Assembly (NCBI GenBank): GCA_041685915.1
Contig: JAWLEV010000023.1
Location: forward strand, 1-30,535
Source of the DNA: JAWLEV01 sp041685915
GTDB taxonomy: Bacteria > Chloroflexota > Anaerolineae > UBA1429
DNA length: 30,535 nucleotides
Direction of reading: 5' to 3'
The notes under the pieces are model-generated. The model was not told where the DNA came from. It did not search any database and saw nothing but the letters and a program-made list of their open reading frames with translations. Numbering within the stretch: position 1 is the first letter of the stretch; each line of letters begins with the position of its first letter. Positions 16,255-24,283 of this stretch are shown piece after piece. The position numbers and the translations under genes are program-made.

Positions 16255-16875
16255 CTAGGCGAGAAATCCCATGGCGCCATCCACGATGAACTTGATGCTG
16301 AAAAAGACCAAAAAGACGCCGCACAGCGCGAAAAGCCCCTTTTGAAATCTGCGCCCAAAGAATTGTCCGCCCTTGTAGGAGAGCGCCGACAGGAAATAGT
16401 TCCACAGTAGATCGCAACTCCAGTGCACGGCGCCAAAGACCAGCACTCCCTGCAAGCCAAAGCGGACAGAGCGCAGGATCAGCGCAGCGCCCACGGTGAC
16501 CCACCACACCAAAAAGTAGGGGTTACCCACACTCAGCAGGATTCCCGCCACAAAGGGCGAGGAGCCCGCACCGTCCATCGCCGCCTCCTCCCGCCCCAGT
16601 GTACGGAACATGCCCACACCCATGAAGAGCAGAAAAAGGCCACCCACCAGTGCTATTCCCGCCTGCACGGATGCGCGCTGGAGCAACTGCCCCGTGCCGT
16701 AGAAGACGGCGATCATCAGGGGAACCTCCACGACGGCGTGTCCCAGGGCGACAAAAGCGCCAGCATGGGGCGATTCGCTCCCCTTTCCCACCGACACCGT
16801 GGTGATGGGGCCGGGGGCCATGACGCCGGATAACGAGATCAGGGCGGCCTCCAAGAGAAAACCCGCGAATGCCAT
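16255..16875 (-). CDS. LysE/RhtB-family amino-acid exporter
   Basis: The product has 206 residues with about six membrane helices and the family N-terminus ISLSGVMAPGPITTVSV (13-29 or so), where APGP is the hallmark. GNPYFLVWWVTVG in the middle and the final helix FFSIKFIVDGAMGFL also fit. Members export amino acids such as lysine, threonine or homoserine, or other small solutes; substrate cannot be read here. The frame extends to a TTG at 16905, but the ATG at 16875 gives the usual family length and N-terminus, and GGAG lies about 12 nt before it. Confidence 0.85.
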   Translation of the reverse strand: MAFAGFLLEAALISLSGVMAPGPITTVSVGKGSESPHAGAFVALGHAVVEVPLMIAVFYGTGQLLQRASVQAGIALVGGLFLLFMGVGMFRTLGREEAAMDGAGSSPFVAGILLSVGNPYFLVWWVTVGAALILRSVRFGLQGVLVFGAVHWSCDLLWNYFLSALSYKGGQFFGRRFQKGLFALCGVFLVFFSIKFIVDGAMGFLA

Positions 16876-16950
16876 GCGCTGCGCTTCTGCTCCTTCGGTA
16901 TCCAATCAGAGACATGTCGGGAGTGCCCTCTACGGAGGATGCACACACAT

Positions 16951-16980
16951 AGTGTACTCCAAACCACCTTAAGAGGCCAA
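16951..16980 (-). promoter_or_regulatory. Candidate promoter of the LysE-family gene
   Basis: Read on the minus strand: TTGGCC (16980-16975), 18 bp, TACACT (16956-16951). Fair but not strong match. Confidence 0.4.
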
Positions 16981-17008
16981 GATTTTGACCTAACTGCGAC
17001 AAGAGCTC

Positions 17009-18493
17009 CTACCACGCATTGGCCGGGGCCATGTCCCACGCCTCCACCAGGCGGACGTGACTCGGGCCTCCCCGGCTGAAGAGGCGCACGCCCACGCTGT
17101 CCTCGCGCGTGGGATAGATGCGACGCATCACCGCCTGGCGGTCGTTGGCAAAGGCCTCCACCACCGAGTTGTCCACGAATATCCGCAGTGTCAGCATCTC
17201 GTCCTCGCCCAATGTAAAAGGGCCACCCTCCACGGATTTGGGCCCCTCGCCCAGGCTCGCGTGGCGCGTGTCGATACAGAGTTCTCCCTCCAGGGCGTCG
17301 TAAAAGACGAGGGTATATTCCTCCTCGTCGGGGGAGCAGCAGACCTTTAGGCCAAACTGCGTGGCCTCATCGGCGGTCATCTGCACCCTAAGTTCCAACC
17401 GCCTGCCCTCCACACCCTCCAGGGCCAGTTCGCCATCGGCCGGCACGGTGAGGTCCTCGTACCCCCGAGGATTGTAGCGCAAGAGGGCGAGCTCCTCGGG
17501 CACGGCCATGCGCGGCGTCCCATCCTCTCCCAGCCAGAGCACCCGTGGCAGGCTCATGGTGCCCGACCAGCCGCTGGCCTCTTGTGTCTCGGGCTCCCGA
17601 CCGTCAAAGATCCAGGCCCACATGATCCGCCGCCCCCTGTCATCCACCAAGCTCTCGGGGGCAAAGAACGCGCGGTCGTTCCAGCTCATACGCCCGTGGA
17701 GTCGGGGATGAAAGCGGTCGCCAGCATAGCGCCCCACATAGTACTGGCACCCGTGGTTGTGGCTGATAAAGAGGAGCATGTGCTCGTCACCCAGCGGGAA
17801 AAAGTCGGGACACATATTGTCCTCGTCCACCGCCGTCCATTTGCGATTGGACGTATAGAAGGGATGGAGATACTCCCAATGTACGAGGTCGTCGGAGACA
17901 AAGAGATAGGTGGTGTCGCCCTTGTGCGCCTCCTGGTCCCGCTCCAGACCGTATTCGCGGAGAACGGGCAGGTTGCCCGTCAGCATATAGTACCGGCCGT
18001 CGCGCACCCAGATGGCAGAGGGATCGGCCACACCGTAGGGCTCGCCCTCGGCGTTCACGGCGAAGCCGTGTTCGGTCTGGCGAATGACGGGATTGTGCGG
18101 GCTCTTGGTCCAGTGATCGAGTTCGTCGTCGGTGCTGGTGGCCAGGCAGATGCCGGCACCCTCGCCCAGGCCCCAATACGTAATCGTGGGGACACCGTTT
18201 TTGTCAACAAAGGCGCCACCGCTGAAGATGCCCTCGTCCACGCCACCGGGCTCCAGGGCCAGGGGATGATGGCGCCAATGCACCAGGTCGTGGCTGGAGA
18301 CGTGGGCCCAGCAGTGCCCCTTTTCCGTCTGCACGATATACATGAGATGGTAGCGGCCCTTCCAATACAGCGCCCCGTTGGGATCAAAGGGCGCGCACAC
18401 GCCCTCCGGGGCGACAATGTGATACGTGGGGCGATGAGGATCCTGCAAAAGTTTGGCCCTCAACTCGCGGGTGCTGCGAATCAACTGTTCCAT
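17009..18493 (-). CDS. GH32-family fructan-hydrolase-like protein with an altered EC motif
   Basis: The product has 494 residues and no signal peptide, so it is cytoplasmic. The five-blade beta-propeller (about 20-320) shows the nucleophile motif FDPNG (D37), WKGRYHLMY, HVSSHDLVHW, the transition-state Asp in ADPSAIW (D157), and FFAPESLVDDRGRRIMWAW. A beta-sandwich follows (LRIFVDNSVVEAFANDR ...), as in GH32 invertases and levanases. The acid/base Glu normally found in the E-C-P-D motif is missing: the sequence reads EDNMCPDFF, with Met227 before C228. ATG at 18493 has GGAGGT 5 nt upstream (complement of 18499-18504). It probably binds or cleaves a fructose-type glycoside, but activity is uncertain. 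Confidence 0.85.
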   Translation of the reverse strand: MEQLIRSTRELRAKLLQDPHRPTYHIVAPEGVCAPFDPNGALYWKGRYHLMYIVQTEKGHCWAHVSSHDLVHWRHHPLALEPGGVDEGIFSGGAFVDKNGVPTITYWGLGEGAGICLATSTDDELDHWTKSPHNPVIRQTEHGFAVNAEGEPYGVADPSAIWVRDGRYYMLTGNLPVLREYGLERDQEAHKGDTTYLFVSDDLVHWEYLHPFYTSNRKWTAVDEDNMCPDFFPLGDEHMLLFISHNHGCQYYVGRYAGDRFHPRLHGRMSWNDRAFFAPESLVDDRGRRIMWAWIFDGREPETQEASGWSGTMSLPRVLWLGEDGTPRMAVPEELALLRYNPRGYEDLTVPADGELALEGVEGRRLELRVQMTADEATQFGLKVCCSPDEEEYTLVFYDALEGELCIDTRHASLGEGPKSVEGGPFTLGEDEMLTLRIFVDNSVVEAFANDRQAVMRRIYPTREDSVGVRLFSRGGPSHVRLVEAWDMAPANAW

Positions 18494-18596
18494 GCAATAC
18501 CTCCAAGTAGCATAGGGATCGATGTCCTTCCTGTGGTCGCCGTCTCGGCTTTTGCCCCCGCAGATGGGAAAAGTGGTTTCGGACATTTCACAAAAA

Positions 18597-18929
18597 CTAG
18601 AAGCGCCATCCCGGACAGAACATGGGCTCTTCCTGCTCCGCGATCCACTTTGCCAGACCGACCTCCCGCATGCGCTTCATGTTCTCCACGGTGAGGCGGT
18701 GATGCTCATAGCCGTCGGCAGCAAAAGCCTCAAGCTCGTCACAGGGAAAGTCGTCGCATTGGAAGCAATAGGTATGCCCCTTGTCCCGGGCACAGGCCAG
18801 GAACTCGCAGTCCGGGCTCCAATGCTGATCGAGGGAGCCCCTGCACCCTTCGCACTCGCCCTCGGCCAACAACGTGCATCGGGCACAGTTCAGCCCGCAG
18901 ACGGATACATCCCATCCCGGCACATCCAT
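18597..18929 (-). CDS. DUF3795 Cys-rich protein
   Basis: The product has 110 residues and many Cys: VCGLNCARCTLLAEGECEGC (11-31), then CEFLACARDKG, YCFQCDDFPC and the closing DGYEHHRLTVENMKRMREVG. This is the DUF3795 pattern, probably binding zinc or an Fe-S cluster. Function is unknown. The open frame begins at a GTG (18938), but AGGAGG overlaps that codon; the same AGGAGG is 8 nt ahead of the ATG at 18929, which is therefore the start. The gene ends about 100 nt upstream of the GH32 gene on the same strand, so the two may share a transcript. Confidence 0.85.
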   Translation of the reverse strand: MDVPGWDVSVCGLNCARCTLLAEGECEGCRGSLDQHWSPDCEFLACARDKGHTYCFQCDDFPCDELEAFAADGYEHHRLTVENMKRMREVGLAKWIAEQEEPMFCPGWRF

Positions 18930-18966
18930 GAGCTTCACCTCCTACCCCTTTATGAATCATGCGATC

Positions 18967-18997
18967 ATTATACTCCACGAATGCCCCCAAAGGCCAA
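18967..18997 (-). promoter_or_regulatory. Weak candidate promoter of the DUF3795 gene
   Basis: TATAAT on the minus strand (18972-18967); the best -35 is TTGGCC (18997-18992) with a long 19-bp spacer. The -10 is perfect, the rest poor. Confidence 0.35.
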
Positions 18998-19044
18998 CGG
19001 GGGCGGGCGGGGGACCATCGCCCATCCCGACGATTGGAATACAA

Positions 19045-19073
19045 TTGACGCTTCCCAACACAAGCAATATGAT
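19045..19073 (+). promoter_or_regulatory. Promoter predicting a leaderless mRNA
   Basis: TTGACG (19045-19050), 17 bp, TATGAT (19068-19073). The usual start point, about 7 nt past the -10 box, falls on the A of the ATG at 19080. No Shine-Dalgarno sequence is present upstream of that ATG. Confidence 0.6.
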
Positions 19074-19079
19074 AAGCAC

Positions 19080-21086
19080 ATGTTTCCCTCCTGGACATAC
19101 ACCAATTCAACAGACGACAGATGGGCACGCATCTTTGTAAAAGGGATCGCCTGCCTGGTATGCTTCTTCGTCTTCCTTTGCCTCCCCACAGTGGCCCTCG
19201 GCGAGGAACCAACATCCGCCCCCCATCTGCTGCCCCTGGACCCCGAGGAATCCATAGAACTCACCGCCTATGTGGCCACCGCCGCCCTCGACTGCGAGGG
19301 AAAGGAATGCGAACTGCGCCACACGCAGCGTTACCAGATCCACAACGAGGACAAGGGGGAGCAGCGCGTCGTGCGCATCGCGCCGTCCCAACCGTCGGGG
19401 GAACCCTTGTCCGTGCGCGACGTACAGGTACGCGACGGGGCGGGGGAGCCCATGGTTCCCACTGAGGGAGACACCTTCCAGAGTAGCGTCTGGGAGATAG
19501 TCCTACCCGCCAACGGGAACAAAGAACTCACTCTATCGTACGTTCAACCGCTATCCGCCCCCCACTTTGTGGTGTGGCGGCCCGTCGTGTCCCCCCTCGA
19601 GGCCTGGGGGTCCGCGGGAAGCGCGCGGCTGACGCTCGAACTCCCCCAATATGCCGTAGAGTCCATCCTCCTGAACGCGGAGCCAAGCCACTATCGCTTT
19701 GACGGCAGCAAGTTGGAGTGGCAGTATGAGGAGATAGCGTCCCCTGCCCATCACGAGGCCGTCCTCTATGCTCCGCCGACGTGGCAACGCCTGCGCGAAC
19801 TACAAAAAGACGACGCGCATTATGCCCTGGCCCAACTCTATACGGCACTCAAAGAGACCGCCGAGGAGGAGGGTGTGCCGTACGCCGATCCCTTTGCGCA
19901 GATCATGGCCGAACTTCAGGCGGCCATCGAGACCTCTCCCCAGCATACGGAGGCCAGGATGGACCTGGCCAACCTCTATCTGGAGAAAAGCGATCTCTCC
20001 CCAGAGTTATCCCTCAATTATCTGCTTCTAGCGGCGCAGGAATTGGCGGCCATCCTCCAGTATGAGCCCCAGAATCAGGAGGTAGCAGAGCGTCTCAGCC
20101 GCACCTATTACAGGGCGGCGCAGAGAGCAGAGGAGGTGGATGATCCGGAAGGCGCCCTCCTTTATCTGAAAGAGGCGGGGCAGGTGCCCAACGCCCCGAC
20201 GCCCTATGAAAAGGAGGAACTGGAAAACCTGAGGCTGCGTCTGGCCCTCGAACTGGCCGAGAGGGGTCAGGTGCGGGAAGCGTTGACACAGATTCAGGGT
20301 ACAGTAGCCCCCGAAACGGAGGAGGAGTTTCTGCATTACGCCCCTCCCCTGACCGGCGTGCGCACCCGCGTCGATCTGCGCCCCACCGGACGCAGGGCAT
20401 CCTACGAGTTCCAGTTCTACCCGCCCCTGGCCCCCAGGGGACGAAAAAGGCTGGAGGAGGTCGCCCAGCGGATCGAGTCCCTGGACGACTGCCAGGTCAC
20501 CCTGCAACCGGATCACAAGGAGAACGTGACGCTGTTGGAGATTCACGTGCCTCTGTGGGCGCCAGAGGATCTGCAGGCGTGGGGACGGACCCTGCAAAAA
20601 GCCTTTTCCGCAGAGGAGGATATGATCGCCGCCTTTGTCACCCAGCCCTGGCATGTGGAGATAGAGGCTTACGACGTACAAGAGGATCCGTGGGGAAAAA
20701 GGTATCGTTATCAGGAGAGGGTAAGCCTCTCTCACACGGAGAAATTGTGGGAGCAAAAAGCGCAGTACGCACGCTGGCGTCTCATCGAACTGCGGGAAGG
20801 ATCGGCAGAAGACGAGATCGGGCGACAAAGACAGCGCCTGGCCCTCATCGCCCTCTCCGAACAACGACAGGCCTGGAAACAACTATCTCCGGGCAGTTAC
20901 TGGACGTACACCGTACATTATGAGGATGACGCCCAATCTGCCACCTGGCTCCTAAGCTGGGGACAGACTCGAGACCTGGACATCGACCATTATGTGTACC
21001 GCTGGCCCTTTATATTCGAACTTTTTGGCGGCGCCGTCCTGTTCGCCCTGGTGCTCTGTCTGGCCGTGGGCCGCGGACGCGGCTAG
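19080..21086 (+). CDS. Membrane-anchored extracytoplasmic protein with TPR-like helices
   Basis: The product has 668 residues; I do not recognise the family. Residues 19-40 (FVKGIACLVCFFVFLCLPTV) form a signal peptide or anchor, followed by ALGEEP. Residues 50-240 look beta-rich (VATAALDCEGKECELRHTQR, then many strand-like stretches). Residues 240-420 are helical with TPR-like spacing (ALAQLYTALKETAEEE, ARMDLANLYLEKS, ALLYLKEAGQVPN, LALELAERGQVREALTQIQG). Residues 440-635 are mixed. A C-terminal membrane helix lies at about 643-663 (WPFIFELFGGAVLFALVLCLAV), with a short basic tail GRGRG. The ATG at 19080 was chosen because the hydrophobic segment follows and the promoter ends 6 bp before it; upstream frame is intergenic and antisense to the DUF3795 gene. 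It may be a scaffold at the cell surface. Confidence 0.8.
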   Translation: MFPSWTYTNSTDDRWARIFVKGIACLVCFFVFLCLPTVALGEEPTSAPHLLPLDPEESIELTAYVATAALDCEGKECELRHTQRYQIHNEDKGEQRVVRIAPSQPSGEPLSVRDVQVRDGAGEPMVPTEGDTFQSSVWEIVLPANGNKELTLSYVQPLSAPHFVVWRPVVSPLEAWGSAGSARLTLELPQYAVESILLNAEPSHYRFDGSKLEWQYEEIASPAHHEAVLYAPPTWQRLRELQKDDAHYALAQLYTALKETAEEEGVPYADPFAQIMAELQAAIETSPQHTEARMDLANLYLEKSDLSPELSLNYLLLAAQELAAILQYEPQNQEVAERLSRTYYRAAQRAEEVDDPEGALLYLKEAGQVPNAPTPYEKEELENLRLRLALELAERGQVREALTQIQGTVAPETEEEFLHYAPPLTGVRTRVDLRPTGRRASYEFQFYPPLAPRGRKRLEEVAQRIESLDDCQVTLQPDHKENVTLLEIHVPLWAPEDLQAWGRTLQKAFSAEEDMIAAFVTQPWHVEIEAYDVQEDPWGKRYRYQERVSLSHTEKLWEQKAQYARWRLIELREGSAEDEIGRQRQRLALIALSEQRQAWKQLSPGSYWTYTVHYEDDAQSATWLLSWGQTRDLDIDHYVYRWPFIFELFGGAVLFALVLCLAVGRGRG

Positions 21087-21132
21087 AAAATTCCCCCGGC
21101 AGAATAGCCCCTTTTTCCCAAGGCCGAACGTT

Positions 21133-22467
21133 TCACGTACACTGACGTTGCTCGTCCAACGTCCCCGGGACGGATCCGTCCCGGCGTATCCCCAACCTGC
21201 TCAGTCTGACGGCCAGCCCATAGGCGAGGAGGATCATGCCCAAGGACACGGCAAACAGCGGCACAAAACCCACTCGATCCAACAGGGCGCCCCCCAGGGC
21301 GGGCAAAAAGTACACGGGCCCCAGCACGGTGTTCGCCAGCCCATAATAGGTGGGGCGATCTTTGCTGGGAGCGATATCGAAGAGATAGGCGACGTTCCCG
21401 ATACCATAGGCGGAATCGGCCAGGCCTTGCAATAAAAAGACCGCTCCAAAGGCCCACATGAGAAAGGGGGGAATGCCGCCCGGCCAAAGCAGGGACTGCA
21501 AACTCGAGAGGAGGATGACGGTCAGGGGACATCCGACGGCGAGCATAAAGGAGGCCCTCAGAATCCACAGGCTGCCCCGGCGTCTGCACTGCCGGCCCCA
21601 GAATATATTGGACAACACCCGGGAAAGGGTGCGAACAGAGATGTAAATGCCCGCCATGGCGGCCGGCGCCCCCAGTTCATCGACGGCGTACAGGATATAA
21701 AAAGGGGCAGCCAGGGAAAGCCCGGTGGACGCCCCGCGCATGATGACAAAGAGCATGAAGCGTCGATCGCCACGCAACAGGTCAGGGGCCCGCTTTAACT
21801 GCTCGAGGGCTCCCACCTCTTTGGGCTCTATGGAGGTCTCGGGCTCCTCGATGAAACTCAGAATGGCGATGGCAATGGCAAAGGAGACCCCCGAGGTGCC
21901 AATGAGAATGGCATAGTTTCGGGGAAAGGAGGTGACGCGCTTGTCGAGGACGTAGCGAATGAGAAACCCGGCAAGAAAGCCCGCTATGCCTCCAGAGAGG
22001 CGCCGCAAGGAGACGACGTGGGCGCGCTCCTGGGGAGACACCATGCGGGCGATGATCTCGTTACGGGCCACGGACGAACTGCCGGCCGTGACACGGGTGA
22101 TCATAAAGAGGACGAGGAAAACGCCTAACACCAGCTGAGGATTCCCCACACCATAGGCGAGAGCGAATCCCGCGATGGCCAGATAGAGGGATGCCCGCAC
22201 GAATTCCAGAGCCTGGGTGACGGGGACAAACTGTGAGAGGCGCTGCATGCGCGCGGCCACGAAAAACTGGGGGGCCAGCCAACCAAAGAAGCGCAGCGAG
22301 GGCATAAGCCCGATGAGAAAATTGGACCCTCCCAGAGCCTTGACGAAAAGCGTCAACACCGACTCGGGTTCCGAGACCGTCATGGCCCCCTCGACAAAGA
22401 AATGATTGAGGGCAAAGCGTCTGATGTTTCGCCTTGTCGTCCTGTCCCGCAACGTCCGTTTCGTCAA
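21133..22467 (-). CDS. Major facilitator superfamily transporter
   Basis: The product has 444 residues and about 12 membrane helices. MFS features include FLIGLMPSLRFFGWLAPQFFVAARMQR (loop 2-3 region), ERAHVVSLRRLSGGIAGFLAG and RPTYYGLANTVLGPVYFLPALGGALLDRVG, like MFS proteins of the uncharacterised 'YkuC-like' kind; substrate unknown. The start is uncertain. The open frame reaches a GTG at 22491, but an extended -10 promoter (22500-22505) puts the transcript start near 22493, almost on that GTG. The TTG at 22467 has GAGGGG 5 nt and AGGAGG 12 nt upstream and is preferred here; the GTG would add 8 residues. It converges with the TPR gene and diverges from the lyxose-isomerase gene. Confidence 0.82.
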   Translation of the reverse strand: MTKRTLRDRTTRRNIRRFALNHFFVEGAMTVSEPESVLTLFVKALGGSNFLIGLMPSLRFFGWLAPQFFVAARMQRLSQFVPVTQALEFVRASLYLAIAGFALAYGVGNPQLVLGVFLVLFMITRVTAGSSSVARNEIIARMVSPQERAHVVSLRRLSGGIAGFLAGFLIRYVLDKRVTSFPRNYAILIGTSGVSFAIAIAILSFIEEPETSIEPKEVGALEQLKRAPDLLRGDRRFMLFVIMRGASTGLSLAAPFYILYAVDELGAPAAMAGIYISVRTLSRVLSNIFWGRQCRRRGSLWILRASFMLAVGCPLTVILLSSLQSLLWPGGIPPFLMWAFGAVFLLQGLADSAYGIGNVAYLFDIAPSKDRPTYYGLANTVLGPVYFLPALGGALLDRVGFVPLFAVSLGMILLAYGLAVRLSRLGIRRDGSVPGTLDEQRQCT

Positions 22468-22499
22468 AGTCGCCCCTCGCCTCCTGGCCACGAGGCGCG

Positions 22500-22527
22500 A
22501 TTATACCATGAGCGAGGGGGCTCCCAA
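22500..22527 (-). promoter_or_regulatory. Extended -10 promoter of the MFS gene
   Basis: On the minus strand, TGG-TATAAT (22508-22500) is an extended -10; TTGGGA (22527-22522) with 16 bp spacing is a fair -35. Predicted start near 22493. Confidence 0.55.
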
Positions 22528-22548
22528 AATCTAGCGCCGAATTTTCCG

Positions 22549-22578
22549 TTGGTCAAATCGAGGAATGGCCTGTAAAAT
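22549..22578 (+). promoter_or_regulatory. Candidate promoter of the D-lyxose isomerase gene
   Basis: TTGGTC (22549-22554), 18 bp, TAAAAT (22573-22578). Moderate match; it stands about 45 bp from the divergent MFS promoter, so a shared regulator is possible. Confidence 0.45.
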
Positions 22579-22612
22579 AAAGCGTAGCCAAGTCTGTAGA
22601 GGAGCCACACAT

Positions 22613-23155
22613 ATGATCACCGAGAAAACCCTCACCAACGCGCGCCAAAGGGCGAGGAGATTGCTACAGAGGGCCGGCATCGTCGCGCGGGATGAGGAAA
22701 TCGAAGCGATGGAAGTGCTGGACATGGGGCTGGGTAACCTGGACGAGACGGGGCTGCAGATCCTGAGCATGGTGGAGACGGAGGCCATCGCCGTCAAGAT
22801 ATTGGTCCTTTTCCCCGGCCAGACGTTCGTGGAACACCGACATCCCTCCCTGGGGGACTATGCCGGTAAGGCGGAGACGTTCCGCTGTCAGTGGGGAGAG
22901 ATTCGGCTCTATGTACCGGGGGAGGCGACGTCAAATCCCCGGGGAGCACCACCGACGGGACAGGAATCATATTACACGGCGCGTCAGGAGATTCTCCTTT
23001 ATCCGGGCGAGCAGCATACCGTCCCTCCCAACACCTGGCACTGGTTCCAGGCGGGCGAAGCAGGTGGCGTGGTATGGAGTTTCTCGACCCGCGCCACGGA
23101 CGCCCAGGACGAGTTTCAGGATCCCCGCCTGGTGCGAGAGACGATCGTCACCTGA
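22613..23155 (+). CDS. D-lyxose isomerase-type cupin
   Basis: This family interconverts D-lyxose and D-xylulose, and also D-mannose and D-fructose, with a Mn-binding cupin. It has 180 residues. The metal ligands are visible: H75 and H77 (EHRHPSLGDYAGKAETF), E88 and H135 (PGEQHTVPPNTWHWF), matching the His-His-Glu-His set of the Escherichia coli enzyme. The tail GGVVWSFSTRATDAQDEFQDP is also typical. Start: ATG at 22613, with GAGGAG at 22599-22604 and an 8-nt gap; the upstream in-frame extension is noise. It is divergent from the MFS gene. Confidence 0.88.
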   Translation: MITEKTLTNARQRARRLLQRAGIVARDEEIEAMEVLDMGLGNLDETGLQILSMVETEAIAVKILVLFPGQTFVEHRHPSLGDYAGKAETFRCQWGEIRLYVPGEATSNPRGAPPTGQESYYTARQEILLYPGEQHTVPPNTWHWFQAGEAGGVVWSFSTRATDAQDEFQDPRLVRETIVT

Positions 23156-23198
23156 AAAGACGGCGCCTGCCGGGGAACAAGCACAGGCCCAAGGATAT

Positions 23199-23227
23199 TT
23201 GCACGAGGGCGGGGATCGTACTAGAAT
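23199..23227 (+). promoter_or_regulatory. Promoter of the holB-ricT operon
   Basis: TTGCAC (23199-23204), 17 bp, TAGAAT (23222-23227). Predicted start near 23234, with about 57 nt of leader. Confidence 0.55.
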
Positions 23228-23290
23228 AACCTGTTATGTTAATGATCATGAGCCTGGCGTATCAGGCTACGAGATAGATATGAAACAGAT

Positions 23291-24268
23291 ATGTGGACGA
23301 CAATAGGCCACGAATGGGCCGTTAACTATTTTTGCGGAGCCATACAATCCCAGCATATCGCGCACGCCTACCTCCTTACGGGGCCTGCCAACATAGGCAA
23401 GACCCATCTAGCAAAAGAGATGGCGGCGGCCCTGAACTGCCTGGGCGACGACCCCCCCTGTGGGACGTGCAGCGCCTGCATCAGGACACAGGAGGAAACA
23501 CACCCCGACGTCACCTTTATGAAACCAGAGGGCAGACACCTCAAGATCGATCAGGTTCGCGAGTTACAGCACACGTTATCCCTCTCCCCCATTGAGGGTC
23601 GCTGGCGCGTCTGCATCATCACCGACTTTCAACAGGCCACGACGCAGGCGGCCAACGCCTTGCTCAAGACCCTGGAGGAGCCGCCCTCCAGGGTCGTCCT
23701 GCTCCTCACGGCCACCGACGCCGACCTGCTCCTGCCCACCATCGTGTCGCGTTGCCAGGTCCTCGCGCTTCGTGCCGTGCCCGTGGCGCGCCTCGAAAAA
23801 GCCCTTCGAGACCGCCTGGACGGCCAGGAGAAACGCGCCAAACTGATCGCCAGGCTTTCTGGCGGCAAGGTCGGCTGGGCGTTCTCGGCCATAGAGGAGG
23901 GCGACAGGCTTGAGAAGCGGCGCGAGCATATCGAGACGCTTCTGAACCTCCTGGGTCAGGGGCGCGCGGCGCGCATTCAGGCCGCGGAGCGCCTGAGCAA
24001 GGCAAAGGATCTGCCCGAGATCATCAAACTGTGGCAGGGATGGTGGCGGGATGTCCTTTTGGTGAGCAGCGACTGCGAAGACCTGGTCGTGAACATCGAC
24101 TTTATCGACAGCCTGCGCCAGACGGCGGAGCAATACGCCTTTGCAGAGGCCGAGGAGGCGGTGCGCGACCTGGAGGCGACGCTGGAACAACTGGATCGAA
24201 ACGTGAACGCGCGACTGGCCCTGGAGGTACTCTTTTTGGGCTGGCATCAGATCGCGCTTGACCTATAA
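23291..24268 (+). CDS. holB: DNA polymerase III, delta-prime subunit
   Basis: This clamp-loader subunit works with DnaX and HolA to load the beta sliding clamp. It has 325 residues. The Walker A motif is GPANIGKTH (31-39), intact unlike the degenerate E. coli delta-prime site. The zinc module uses C50, C57, C60 and C63 (CLGDDPPCGTCSACI). ANALLKTLEEPPSRVVLLLTATD (121-143) is the classic central block. The start ATG at 23291 gives WTTIGHEWAV, the family N-terminus (usually ...iiGHe.a...), though there is only a poor ribosome site. It is followed after 15 nt by ricT, as in many bacteria. Confidence 0.95.
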   Translation: MWTTIGHEWAVNYFCGAIQSQHIAHAYLLTGPANIGKTHLAKEMAAALNCLGDDPPCGTCSACIRTQEETHPDVTFMKPEGRHLKIDQVRELQHTLSLSPIEGRWRVCIITDFQQATTQAANALLKTLEEPPSRVVLLLTATDADLLLPTIVSRCQVLALRAVPVARLEKALRDRLDGQEKRAKLIARLSGGKVGWAFSAIEEGDRLEKRREHIETLLNLLGQGRAARIQAAERLSKAKDLPEIIKLWQGWWRDVLLVSSDCEDLVVNIDFIDSLRQTAEQYAFAEAEEAVRDLEATLEQLDRNVNARLALEVLFLGWHQIALDL

Positions 24269-24283
24269 AGTGGAGGACGAGTT

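Noticed and set aside
17582..18694. 370-codon open frame on the plus strand
   Set aside because: Antisense to the GH32-like and DUF3795 genes; composition is that of a shadow frame.
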